Shown: positions 32,409 to 40,295 of the stretch, piece by piece
Numbering within the stretch: position 1 is the first letter of the stretch
Layout: each line of letters begins with the position of its first letter
NCBI GenBank assembly: GCA_945860545.1
Contig: CAMAQM010000017.1
Coordinates: 1 to 40,325, forward strand
Source: Bifidobacterium breve
GTDB lineage: Bacteria; Actinomycetota; Acidimicrobiia; Acidimicrobiales; Acidimicrobilacustridaceae
Length of the DNA: 40,325 nucleotides
Reading direction: 5' to 3'
Notes under the pieces: model-generated
What the model saw: only the letters and a program-made list of their open reading frames with translations
Databases searched by the model: none
Told to the model about the DNA's origin: nothing
Program-made: the position numbers and the translations under genes

Positions 32409-32882
32409 TCAGCTGCGCAGGCCGACGACCCGGGCCACGAGAACCATCAGCACCAGCAGTGAGCAGACGGTCTGCAGCATCATCAGCGCCTTCACCCGGC
32501 GTGAGATCACTGCCTCGGTGGTCGGGCCGAACGTGGCGTTGGTGTTGAAGGCGATGAAGAGGTAGTCGATGACGTCCGGATGGCGGTGCGGTCGTCCCTT
32601 GACCTCGGGAAACTCGAACGCTCCGTTGGGGAGCAGGTGGTCGGCGACCCAGTACCAGCCGGTGAAGACGGCGACGATCATGGCGTAGGCGGCACCCACG
32701 TCCCAGACACCCCACAGGCAGCTGTTTTCCCGGAACTCGGACGAGGCGATGAGGGCGAAGATGTTGGCGATCACCTGCAGGGTGGCGAACGTCAGGAACA
32801 CGACGAACACCCGCGCTACGGCGTGCTCGCCGTAGCGCAGTCCCGCCACGATCGCCGCCACGGCAATGACGATGAACACCAC
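32409..32882 (-). CDS. Small membrane protein with ion-channel pore-like segment
   Basis: This 157-residue protein has four hydrophobic segments: FIVIAVAAIVAGL, VFVVFLTFATLQVIANIFAL, MIVAVFTGWYWVAD and LMMLQTVCSLLVLMVLVARV. Before the last helix, YLFIAFNTNATFGPTTEAVI has the shape of a pore helix and filter loop, with TFGP where potassium channels have TVGYG. I take it as related to the two-helix ion-channel group, with unknown ion. The best start is a GTG at 32882 that puts the first helix at residue 2. An in-frame stop lies upstream, so the 5' end may have been trimmed. Confidence 0.6.
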   Translation of the reverse strand: MVFIVIAVAAIVAGLRYGEHAVARVFVVFLTFATLQVIANIFALIASSEFRENSCLWGVWDVGAAYAMIVAVFTGWYWVADHLLPNGAFEFPEVKGRPHRHPDVIDYLFIAFNTNATFGPTTEAVISRRVKALMMLQTVCSLLVLMVLVARVVGLRS

Positions 32883-32924
32883 GCTCCCGACGACCTCAAC
32901 GGGGCACTCGTCTGACGGGCTGAC

Positions 32925-32947
32925 GCGTCACAGATTGTCACAGAATG
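32925..32947. repeat. Tandem GTCACAGATTG/TCACAGAATG sites inside the right boundary
   Basis: GCGTCACAGATTG at 32925-32937 is the reverse complement of CAATCTGTGACGC in the left inverted repeat, 13 bases identical. A second, one-mismatch copy of TCACAGATTG follows directly. Together with the left site this gives related repeats inside both ends of the block, as recombinase arm-type sites would. Confidence 0.55.
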
Positions 32948-33066
32948 GGCGGCAATCGGGGCTCAATCGAGTCGATTCCGGCGATTGCGGCGCAGACGCG
33001 ACTTCGGCCGACGACGCATCCTCGTGGGAGGCGAAGCCGGCCGAAACGCTGTAAACAAAGGGGATG

Positions 33067-33146
33067 GACTACTCGATGCGCAGGCCCGAGATGGCCCGGC
33101 TGATCACCAGTTCCTGGATCTGCTCGGTGCCCTCGAAGATGTCGAA
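33067..33146. repeat. Right copy of 80 bp direct repeat (candidate attR)
   Basis: This is the counterpart of 20729-20808, here forming the end of the intact acyl-CoA dehydrogenase gene. The identical core is 33112-33146 and encodes the catalytic FEGTEQIQ region. The block between the two copies is 12.3 kb. Confidence 0.9.
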
Positions 33147-34298
33147 GATCTTCGAGTCACGGTGCCACCGCTCCACCGGGTACTCCCGGGTGTAGCCGTA
33201 GCCGCCGAGGATCTGGATGGCCCGCTCGGTGACCCACACGGCGGTGCGGCCGGCGTAGAGCTTGGACATCGAGCCCTCGGCGTTCTTGTACTCGCCGTTG
33301 CGGCTCATCCACGCCGCACGCCACACCAGCAGTCGGGCGGCGTCGATCTCCATGCACATGTTGGCGAGCATGAACGCAATCGACTGGTTCTCGATGATGG
33401 CCTTGCCGAACGCCCTGCGCTCCTTGGCGTACTCAAGCGCGTACTCGTATGCCGCTCGTGCCACACCGATGGCCTGGGCACCCACGGCGGGGCGGGTGGC
33501 CTCGAAGGTGGCCATGGCCGGCTGCTTGCCTGACGACACCGCCTTGCCCGACAGCGCCTCGCGGGCACGAGCCAGCTTCTCATCCAGCTTCTCCTTGCCG
33601 CCGAGGAGACAGCGACCCGGCACGCGCACGTCGTCGAGGACCACCTCGGAGGTGTGTGAGGCGCGGATGCCGTGCTTCTTGTACTTCTGACCCATCGACA
33701 GGCCGGGCGTGTTGGGCGGCACGATGAACGATGCCTGGCCGCGGCTCTTGAGCTCGGGATCCACCGAGGCGACGACTACGTGGATGTTGGCGATACCACC
33801 GTTGGTGATCCACGCCTTGGTGCCGTTGAGCACCCACTCGTCCTTGGCCTCGTCGTAGACGGCCCGGGTGCGCAGACTCGAAACGTCGGAGCCGGCGTCG
33901 GGCTCGGACACACAGAACGCACCGAGCTTCACGTCGTCGGCGTCGCCGTAGCACTGCGGCACCCACTCAATGGTCTGCTCGGGGGTGCCCGACCCGGCGA
34001 TGCCCGCTGCGGCAAGACCCGAGCCGAAGATCGACAGGCCGATGCCGGCGTCGCCCCAGAACATCTCCTCGATGGCCACCGGCATCGACAGCCCGGACTG
34101 GTCGCCCATCATCATCTGGGCCATGAAGTCGAAGCCGTAGAGGCCGATCTTGGCCGCTTCCTGGACGATCGGCCACGGGAACTCCTCCCGTTCGTCCCAC
34201 TCTTCGGCGGCCGGACGGATGACGTCGGCGGCGAACTGGTGAATCCAGTCCTTGAGTTGGATCTGGTCGTCGGAGAGGTGAAGCGAAAACTCGGACAT
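33069..34298 (-). CDS. Acyl-CoA dehydrogenase
   Basis: This 409-residue FAD-dependent dehydrogenase introduces the alpha-beta double bond in acyl-CoA. Visible are the FAD/substrate segments FCVSEPDAGSDVSSLRTRA and WITNGGIANIHVVVA, the helical C-terminal domain with QILGGYGYTREYPVERWHRD, and the catalytic base Glu389 in FEGTEQIQEL. The start is an ATG with AGGAG six bases upstream. A TGTTACC palindrome lies 42 bases ahead. Its last 78 bases may have been supplied by the neighbouring island. The protein end is unchanged, so the enzyme should work. The chain length used is unknown. Confidence 0.95.
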   Translation of the reverse strand: MSEFSLHLSDDQIQLKDWIHQFAADVIRPAAEEWDEREEFPWPIVQEAAKIGLYGFDFMAQMMMGDQSGLSMPVAIEEMFWGDAGIGLSIFGSGLAAAGIAGSGTPEQTIEWVPQCYGDADDVKLGAFCVSEPDAGSDVSSLRTRAVYDEAKDEWVLNGTKAWITNGGIANIHVVVASVDPELKSRGQASFIVPPNTPGLSMGQKYKKHGIRASHTSEVVLDDVRVPGRCLLGGKEKLDEKLARAREALSGKAVSSGKQPAMATFEATRPAVGAQAIGVARAAYEYALEYAKERRAFGKAIIENQSIAFMLANMCMEIDAARLLVWRAAWMSRNGEYKNAEGSMSKLYAGRTAVWVTERAIQILGGYGYTREYPVERWHRDSKIFDIFEGTEQIQELVISRAISGLRIE

Positions 34299-34339
34299 CA
34301 GGGCTCCTGGGTGATGGGCAGGACGGCTACAACAGCAAT

Positions 34340-34357
34340 GTTACCGAGGGGTAACAA
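34340..34357. promoter_or_regulatory. Palindromic operator TGTTACC-GAGG-GGTAACA
   Basis: Perfect 7 bp arms are separated by four bases, 42 bases upstream of the acyl-CoA dehydrogenase start. Size and symmetry fit a TetR-type repressor site, as is common ahead of fatty-acid genes. The cysS gene ends 48 bases beyond it, so a weak terminator role is the alternative. Confidence 0.6.
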
Positions 34358-34405
34358 CGGGAACGCTAGTCGGCGCACACCAGTCTCGCCACTCATGCGA
34401 AACGT

Positions 34406-35767
34406 TCAGGAGCGTCGGATGGCAGTGCCCGTCGCGGTGTCTTCCACCACCCAGCCCTGCGCCTGGATCTGGTCGCGCAAGGAGTCAGCCAGCGCGAAAT
34501 CACGGGCGGCGCGGGCTTCGTCCCGGCGGCGGGCGAGGTCCGCCATAACAGCGGGTACGTCGCCGTCGGCGGCGGCGTGCACGTCGAGTCCCATCGCACC
34601 ACAGACCTCGAGCACCGCAGCGGCAAGTGGTGCCGCCGCGTCACGATCACCGTCGTCGAGCATGGCGTTGACGCGGCGCACACTGGTGAACACGAGGTCC
34701 ATCACCCCAGGCGTGTCGAGATCGTCGTCCATGAGCGCCCGGAACGAATCCAGTGTGGCGGGATCGGGAACCGTGGCCGCACCAGTGATTTCGCCGACGC
34801 GCCGGGCAAAGGCATCGAGGCGTTCAAGGGCGCGAGAGGCGTCTGCCGCCGAGGTGTCGCTCACCTCGACAGGTGACCGGTAGTGGCTGCGCAACACCAA
34901 CAGGCGGAACGCACGGGGGTCATGGCGGTCGCAGAGATCGGCGAGGTCGGTGAAGTTGCCGAGTGACTTCGCCATCTTCTCCCCCGCCACCTCCACGAAC
35001 CCGTTGTGCATCCAGTGACCGGCGAAGGTCTCACCGCCCGCAACGGCCTGAGCCCGTTCGTTCTCGTGGTGAGGGAAGGCCAGGTCCTGCCCGCCGCCGT
35101 GAAGGTCAAACCCGGGTCCGAGCAGGTCAAGGCTCATCACCACACACTCGGTGTGCCATCCCGGACGGCCCGGGCCCCACGGCGAGTCCCATGCCGGCTC
35201 CCCAACCTTGGCCAGCTTCCACAGGGCGAAATCGGTCGGTGACCGCTTGGTGTCATCGACGTCGACCCGTGCGCCAGCCTGCAAGGACTCGAGGTCCTGG
35301 CGGGCCAACAGGCCGTAATCCGCAACAGAAGAGGTGTCGAAGTAGATCCCGTCGGCGAGCACGTAGGCCGCACCGCGCTCGATCAGGTCGCCAACGAGGG
35401 TGACCATGTCGTCGATGTAGGCGGTGGCGTGAGGGTCGGCCGTGGGTCGCAGCACCCCAATGCGGTCCATGGCGCCCCACCAGACGTCCTCCCAGTGTCG
35501 CGCCACCTCCTCGGGTGAGGTCCCCTCACGTGCAGCACGATCGATGATCTTGTCGTCGACGTCGGTGATGTTCGACACGTACACCACCTCGGTGCCGCAC
35601 CACATCAGGTACCGCCGCAACACGTCGAAGACCAGCGCGAACCGGCCGTGCCCGAGGTGCGGCGGCCCGTACACGGTGGGGCCACACACGTACATCGACA
35701 CCTCGCCTTCGCGCCGCTGGCGCAACGGTCGGACCTCACCGGTGGCGGTGTCGAACAGACGGATCAC
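34406..35767 (-). CDS. cysS: Cysteinyl-tRNA synthetase
   Basis: This 453-residue class I synthetase has zinc and ATP motifs YVCGPTVYGPPHLGHGR (HLGH as the HIGH signature), GWHTECVVMS and FPHHENERAQ as further zinc-site parts, and KMAKSLGNF as the KMSKS loop. A C-terminal DALR-type helical domain is present. The related MshC cysteine ligase is shorter (about 410) and lacks the full anticodon domain, so CysS is favoured. The GTG start at 35767 has no ribosome binding site; TAGCCT six bases upstream indicates a leaderless mRNA. Confidence 0.93.
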   Translation of the reverse strand: MIRLFDTATGEVRPLRQRREGEVSMYVCGPTVYGPPHLGHGRFALVFDVLRRYLMWCGTEVVYVSNITDVDDKIIDRAAREGTSPEEVARHWEDVWWGAMDRIGVLRPTADPHATAYIDDMVTLVGDLIERGAAYVLADGIYFDTSSVADYGLLARQDLESLQAGARVDVDDTKRSPTDFALWKLAKVGEPAWDSPWGPGRPGWHTECVVMSLDLLGPGFDLHGGGQDLAFPHHENERAQAVAGGETFAGHWMHNGFVEVAGEKMAKSLGNFTDLADLCDRHDPRAFRLLVLRSHYRSPVEVSDTSAADASRALERLDAFARRVGEITGAATVPDPATLDSFRALMDDDLDTPGVMDLVFTSVRRVNAMLDDGDRDAAAPLAAAVLEVCGAMGLDVHAAADGDVPAVMADLARRRDEARAARDFALADSLRDQIQAQGWVVEDTATGTAIRRS

Positions 35768-35773
35768 GCCGAG

Positions 35774-35779
35774 AGGCTA
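35774..35779 (-). promoter_or_regulatory. -10 element TAGCCT of cysS (leaderless)
   Basis: The minus-strand TAGCCT is six bases from the GTG at 35767, the same spacing as at the sortase gene. Confidence 0.55.
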
Positions 35780-35877
35780 CCGGCTCCCACCCTCGGGGCC
35801 GGGTTGGTGCACCCCACTCACGGGAGACTTCTCGTTGGAACCGCACCTCTGTTGCGAAGCCGGGGGCGGGCGTTCGC

Positions 35878-35883
35878 TAGCCT
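35878..35883 (+). promoter_or_regulatory. -10 element TAGCCT of valS
   Basis: TAGCCT lies 11 bases before the ATG at 35895, which leaves a leader of only a few bases. The 127 base cysS-valS gap thus holds two divergent copies of the same hexamer. Confidence 0.5.
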
Positions 35884-35894
35884 CACAGACACTT

Positions 35895-38558
35895 ATGTCC
35901 GCTGATGACGCCGCCTCGCCCCCCGCACCCCGTTCCGAATGGATCGTGCCCGAGAAACCAGTGCTCGAGGGCCTCGAGACCCGCTGGGGTGGCCAGTGGG
36001 AGAACGACGGTACCTACCGTTTCGACCGGTCGAAGTCCCGCCACGAGGTGTTCTCCATTGACACCCCGCCCCCCACGGCCTCGGGCTCGCTACACGTCGG
36101 CCACATCTTCTCCTACACCCACACCGACACCGTGGCCCGTTTTCAACGCATGCGCGGCAGAGAGGTCTTCTACCCGATGGGTTGGGACGACAACGGTCTG
36201 CCCACCGAGCGTCGGGTGCAGAACTACTACGGCGTGACGTGTGACCCCTCACTCCCCTATGACCCCTCTTTCACTGCCCCCACCCCGATGGCTGAGCGCA
36301 CCAAGGCCGAACGCGAACAACCTCCGGTGCACCTGAGCCGCCGGAATTTCGTCGAACTGTGCGAGCAGCTCACCGTCGAGGACGAGAAGGCGTTCGAGCT
36401 GTTGTGGCGGACGCTCGGTCTCAGCGTCGACTGGTCGATGACGTACGCCACCATCGACGCCCACTGCCAAAAGGTGGCCCAGCAGGCGTTCCTAAACAAC
36501 TTGTCGCGGGGTGAGGCGTACCAGGCGGACGCCCCCGTGCTGTGGGACGTGGATTTCCGCACCGCCGTCGCCCAGGCCGAACTCGAGGATCGTGAGCGCC
36601 CCGGCGCCTACCACCGCCTGGCGTTCGCAGCCACCGACGGCAGCGGCGACGTCATGATCGAAACGACACGACCCGAACTGGTGCCGGCGTGCGTGGCGCT
36701 GGTCGCCCACCCCGACGACGAGCGGTACCAGCCGCTGTTCGGCACCACGGTACGCACCCCGCTGTTCGGCGTTGAGGTGCCCGTGCATCCCCACCCCCTG
36801 GCGGACCCTGAGAAAGGTTCGGGCATCGCCATGATCTGCACGTTCGGTGACACCACCGACGTCGTGTGGTGGCGGGAATTGAACCTTCCGACACGCGCCA
36901 TCGTCGGGGTCGACGGCCGGGTGCTCTCCGACACACCGTCGTGGATCACGAGTCCCGCCGGACAGGAGGCATACCAACAGCTCGCCGGTTCCAAGGTCCC
37001 CACGGCACAAAAGCGCATCGTGGAACTGCTCGCTGACGCCGGGTCGCTCCACGGCGAGCCGCGCGCTATCACCCACCCGGTGAAGTTCTTCGAGAAGGGT
37101 GACCGTCCGCTTGAGATCGTGACCAGCCGCCAGTGGTACCTCCGCAACGGTGGGCGTGACGGCGGCGAGGTGTCAGGCGCCGATCTGCGAGGCGCCCTGT
37201 TGGCGCGTGGAAGCGAACTGCGGTGGCATCCCGCCCACATGGAGGTCCGGTTCCGCAACTGGGTGGAGGGCCTCAACGGGGACTGGCTGATCTCGCGTCA
37301 GCGCTTCTTCGGCGTCCCCTTCCCACTGTGGTACCCGGTGGGCATCGACGGCACCCCCGACCACGACCACCCCATCATCCCCACCGCGGACCAGTTGCCC
37401 CTCGATCCATCGGTGGACGTTCCCGCCGGATTCGACGAGGCCCAACGTGGGGTGCCGGGTGGGTTTATCGGCGACCCCGATGTCATGGACACGTGGGCCA
37501 CCTCGTCGCTCACACCCCAGATCGCGTGTGGCTGGGGGGTCGACGACGACCTGTTCGCCCGCACGTTCCCCATGGATCTGCGCCCCCAGGGCCACGACAT
37601 CATCCGCACCTGGCTGTTCTCGACGGTGTTGCGCGCCCACCTCGAGAACAACTCGCTGCCGTGGACCAACGCAGCGATCTCGGGGTGGGTCCTCGACCCG
37701 GACCGCAAGAAGATGTCGAAATCCAAGGGCAACGTGGTCACTCCCCTGCCGCTGCTCGAACAGTTCGGCGCGGATGCCGTGCGTTACTGGGCGGCGAACG
37801 GTCGTCCCGGCACCGACACCGCGGTGGACGAGGCACAGATGAAAGTCGGGCGGCGTCTCGCTATCAAGATCCTCAACGCCAGCAAGTTCACGCTCGGTAC
37901 GGCTGAGGGTCAGCCAATGATGGATCCCGGTGCGGTGACCGAACCCATCGACCGGGCCATGCTCGCCCAACTCGCCGGTCTCATCGACGAGGCGACACGG
38001 GCCTATGACAACTACGACTACGCGCGGGCGCTCGAACGCACCGAATCGTTCTTCTGGAAGTTCTGCGACCAGTACCTCGAGCTGGTCAAACAGCGTGCCT
38101 ACGGAAGCGCCGGGCCGGGACCGCAGGCCTCTGCCCAGACCGCCCTGCAGCTCGCCCTCTCGGCGCTGCTCCGCCTGTTCGCCCCGGTGCTGCCCTTCGT
38201 TTGCGAGGAAGTGTGGTCGTGGTGGCAGACCGGTTCGGTGCACCGCTCGGCGTGGCCCGACACCGGGGAGTTCGGTGATCTTGGCGGCGCTGATCCGAAC
38301 GTTCTCGACGTGGCGGCATCAGCGCTGAGTGAGGTCCGCCGGGCCAAGACCGAAGCCAAGCGCAGTCTGCGCACTGAGGTGGCCCTCGCCGTGGTGTTTG
38401 GTGACGCCGACACCCTCGCCGCCCTCGAGGTGGCTCAGGGTGACGTCATCGATGCCGGGGCCGTACTCGAACTGCGCACCGAAACTGCGACATCCATCGA
38501 TGACGGACTCCGTGTTGACGTGACGCTCGTCCCCGAGGCCCCCACCGCCCAAGACTGA
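35895..38558 (+). CDS. valS: Valyl-tRNA synthetase
   Basis: This 887-residue class I synthetase has SLHVGHIFSYTHTD (HIGH at 67-70), a CP1 editing domain (about 210-400, for example MIETTRPELVPACVALVAHP), DTWATSSLTPQIA in the catalytic core, and KKMSKSKGNVVTP as the KMSKS loop. The anticodon domain follows. The protein ends without the long C-terminal coiled coil of most bacterial ValRS. With the FSIDTPPPTASGSLH opening this looks like the archaeal/rickettsial-type ValRS. The start is the ATG at 35895 next to a TAGCCT element. Confidence 0.95.
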   Translation: MSADDAASPPAPRSEWIVPEKPVLEGLETRWGGQWENDGTYRFDRSKSRHEVFSIDTPPPTASGSLHVGHIFSYTHTDTVARFQRMRGREVFYPMGWDDNGLPTERRVQNYYGVTCDPSLPYDPSFTAPTPMAERTKAEREQPPVHLSRRNFVELCEQLTVEDEKAFELLWRTLGLSVDWSMTYATIDAHCQKVAQQAFLNNLSRGEAYQADAPVLWDVDFRTAVAQAELEDRERPGAYHRLAFAATDGSGDVMIETTRPELVPACVALVAHPDDERYQPLFGTTVRTPLFGVEVPVHPHPLADPEKGSGIAMICTFGDTTDVVWWRELNLPTRAIVGVDGRVLSDTPSWITSPAGQEAYQQLAGSKVPTAQKRIVELLADAGSLHGEPRAITHPVKFFEKGDRPLEIVTSRQWYLRNGGRDGGEVSGADLRGALLARGSELRWHPAHMEVRFRNWVEGLNGDWLISRQRFFGVPFPLWYPVGIDGTPDHDHPIIPTADQLPLDPSVDVPAGFDEAQRGVPGGFIGDPDVMDTWATSSLTPQIACGWGVDDDLFARTFPMDLRPQGHDIIRTWLFSTVLRAHLENNSLPWTNAAISGWVLDPDRKKMSKSKGNVVTPLPLLEQFGADAVRYWAANGRPGTDTAVDEAQMKVGRRLAIKILNASKFTLGTAEGQPMMDPGAVTEPIDRAMLAQLAGLIDEATRAYDNYDYARALERTESFFWKFCDQYLELVKQRAYGSAGPGPQASAQTALQLALSALLRLFAPVLPFVCEEVWSWWQTGSVHRSAWPDTGEFGDLGGADPNVLDVAASALSEVRRAKTEAKRSLRTEVALAVVFGDADTLAALEVAQGDVIDAGAVLELRTETATSIDDGLRVDVTLVPEAPTAQD

Positions 38559-38570
38559 CAACGGGTGTCT

Positions 38571-38593
38571 GCCCCCGGACGCGACTCGGGGGC
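38571..38593 (+). terminator. Hairpin between valS and sodB
   Basis: GCCCCCG and CGGGGGC pair over seven bases around a nine-base loop, 12 bases after the valS stop and 42 before the end of sodB. There is no U-run. It probably serves both convergent genes. Confidence 0.55.
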
Positions 38594-38635
38594 GCCCCGC
38601 CGAGCGGAGCACCCCCGGAAGTCGGACGAAACGTC

Positions 38636-39223
38636 TCAGCTGGCCAGGTTGGCTGCCACGAAGTCCCAGTTGGCGAGGCTGTCAAGGAACGTCGAGATGT
38701 AGTTGGGCCGCGCGTTGCGGAAATCGATGTAGTAGGCGTGTTCCCACACATCGATGGTCAGCAGGGCCTTGGCCGAGTGCCGCATCGGGAGATCGGCGTT
38801 GGCGGTCTTGACCACCGACAGCGAGCTGCCGTCGTCGACCAGCCACGCCCAGCCCGAACCGAACTGGGTGGTGGCGGCCTCGGCGAACTGCGTGCGGAAG
38901 GCGTCGTATGAGCCGAACGCCGAGTTGATGCGTTCAGCCACCTCACCGGTGGGCTCACCGCCCCCGCCGGGCGCCATGGAGTTCCAGTAGAAGGTGTGGT
39001 TCCAGACCTGGGCGGCGTTGTTGAACAGTGGCGACGGGTTGTCGGCCGCCATGATCACCTCTTCGAGGCTGGACGAGGCGTGATCGGTGCCGTCGACGAG
39101 GTTGTTGAGGTTCGTCACGTACGTCTGGTGGTGCTTGCCGTGGTGGAACTCAAGCGTCTCGGCGCTGATGTGGGGGGCCAGCGCGTCGATGGCGTAGGGA
39201 AGGGGCGGCAGTTCGAAAGCCAT
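38636..39223 (-). CDS. sodB: Iron-type superoxide dismutase
   Basis: This 195-residue Fe/Mn-family superoxide dismutase carries the four metal ligands: His27 (LEFHHGKHH), His76 (WNHTFYW), Asp158 and His162 (DVWEHAYY). AAQVWNHTFYWNSMAP places the active-site Gln at residue 72 in the N-terminal domain, the iron-type arrangement. There is no signal peptide, so the enzyme is cytoplasmic. AGGAGA precedes the ATG and TAGCCT lies 38 bases upstream. Confidence 0.95.
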   Translation of the reverse strand: MAFELPPLPYAIDALAPHISAETLEFHHGKHHQTYVTNLNNLVDGTDHASSSLEEVIMAADNPSPLFNNAAQVWNHTFYWNSMAPGGGGEPTGEVAERINSAFGSYDAFRTQFAEAATTQFGSGWAWLVDDGSSLSVVKTANADLPMRHSAKALLTIDVWEHAYYIDFRNARPNYISTFLDSLANWDFVAANLAS

Positions 39224-39261
39224 GTCGGTCTCTCCTGGGACACTCGGACAACAGTGACCGC

Positions 39262-39267
39262 AGGCTA
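39262..39267 (-). promoter_or_regulatory. -10 element TAGCCT of sodB
   Basis: The minus-strand TAGCCT is followed by a leader of about 30 bases that carries AGGAGA before the ATG at 39223. Confidence 0.5.
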
Positions 39268-39303
39268 GCCGCCCGCGAGGTCACCTCCACGAGCCGGGAC
39301 GCG

Positions 39304-39353
39304 CACCAGCCCCCGCGAGGTGCCCTTGGGGGGAAGGGCGGCGGGGGCTGGTG
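39304..39353 (-). terminator. Long hairpin after the rpf gene
   Basis: CACCAGCCCCCGC and GCGGGGGCTGGTG pair perfectly over 13 bases. An inner GCCCTT/AAGGGC stem lies in the 24-base loop. It begins 28 bases after the rpf stop and isolates rpf from sodB. No U-run follows. Confidence 0.7.
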
Positions 39354-39380
39354 GATGCCGTGGGGCGAAAGTGTGTGCGT

Positions 39381-40043
39381 TCAGCGAAGGCCGAGCTTGG
39401 CCGAACACGCCGGCCACTGACCCCAGCCGTAGGCGGCCAGCAGACGCTCGGAGACCTCGATCTGCTGTTCGCGGGTGGCCTCGTGGGGGTACTCGGCGTA
39501 GTCGCGGCCGCCCATGTTCACCCAGGTCTGGTGCATGAACTGGACGCCGCCGAAGAAGCCGTTGCCCGAGTTCATGGCCCAGTTGCCACTGGACTCGCAC
39601 TGGGCGAGGGCATCCCACACCGACCCGGATGCCACCTCGGGTGCCGGCGGGCCACCGCCGACCTCAGGGGCCGGGGCGGGAGCGGGAGCGGGGGGCGGGG
39701 GTGGCGGCGGGGCCAGCGCGGCCCAGCGGGCCTGCAGGTCGGCCTCGACCAGGGCGGCCCAGCGGGCCTGCTCGTCAGCGACCAGAAGCTCGAAGTAGGC
39801 GATGTCCTCGGCGCTGAATTCGGGTTCGGGCTCGGTGGCCACGAGTTCACCTGACGCCAGCGACGTGGAGGTGGCCGCCTCGGCTTGGGGGGCTTGGGGG
39901 GCTGGGGCGTCAGCGGGGCCGATGCCGCCGGAGAACCCGAGGATGATCGGGGTGGCGATCACCGCAGCGAGGACCACCGCCACGCTGAAGGGGTGGAGGC
40001 GTCCGAGCGCGCCTCGGATGAGGGAGGGTTTGGGGTTCGACAC
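39381..40043 (-). CDS. Resuscitation-promoting-factor domain protein (exported transglycosylase)
   Basis: This 220-residue protein has an N-terminal membrane anchor or signal (about 17-38), an Ala/Glu-rich stretch with a repeated QARWAAL unit, a Pro/Ala linker, and a C-terminal Rpf domain (about 141-216). The domain has VWDALAQCESSGNW with catalytic Glu150, then GFFGGVQFMHQTW and AYGWGQWPACSAKLGL. It cleaves peptidoglycan during growth or exit from dormancy. The GTG at 40043 is chosen because AAAGGAA precedes it. The product may be secreted or remain membrane-tethered. Confidence 0.9.
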   Translation of the reverse strand: MSNPKPSLIRGALGRLHPFSVAVVLAAVIATPIILGFSGGIGPADAPAPQAPQAEAATSTSLASGELVATEPEPEFSAEDIAYFELLVADEQARWAALVEADLQARWAALAPPPPPPPAPAPAPAPEVGGGPPAPEVASGSVWDALAQCESSGNWAMNSGNGFFGGVQFMHQTWVNMGGRDYAEYPHEATREQQIEVSERLLAAYGWGQWPACSAKLGLR

Positions 40044-40212
40044 GGGGGGTTCCTTTCCGCCGGGACAGCCGGGGTGGCTGCGCACGGGGCGTTGGGGATG
40101 GGTCGGTGAACCCCATGATGGTCATTCCGTCACCCAAATGCAACAATCCCGCAAAGGAAATGACGCATTGTGACCAAGTCGACACCCCTCCAGGGTCGAC
40201 TTCCGGGCGCGA
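40044..40212 (-). other. Leader/promoter region of the rpf gene
   Basis: About 170 bases lie between the rpf start and the next hairpin. They are less GC-rich near 40120-40175 (TTGCATTTGGG, CATTTCCTTTGC on the minus strand), as expected of a promoter. A GGGT/ACCC stem around 40095-40110 may form. I could not identify a c-di-AMP riboswitch or any other known RNA. Confidence 0.35.
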
Positions 40213-40248
40213 AAACAGCCCACCGGCTCACGGCCAGATGGGCTGTTT
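40213..40248 (-). terminator. Hairpin with short T-run at the right edge
   Basis: AAACAGCCCA and TGGGCTGTTT pair over ten bases around a 16-base loop. On the minus strand the second arm ends in TTTT. It probably ends the gene that enters from the right edge. Confidence 0.7.
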
Positions 40249-40295
40249 CCCCCTTAAATCAAACGTTTTCGCCCGCCGGCGAGGTGACCGGTCGG

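Noticed and set aside
39640-39720. Tandem repeat of biological interest in rpf
   Set aside because: It is a plain Pro/Ala linker with GC-rich low complexity, common between anchor and Rpf domain.
40044-40212. c-di-AMP (ydaO-type) riboswitch before rpf
   Set aside because: Such riboswitches precede rpf genes in some actinobacteria, but the conserved core segments could not be matched in this leader.
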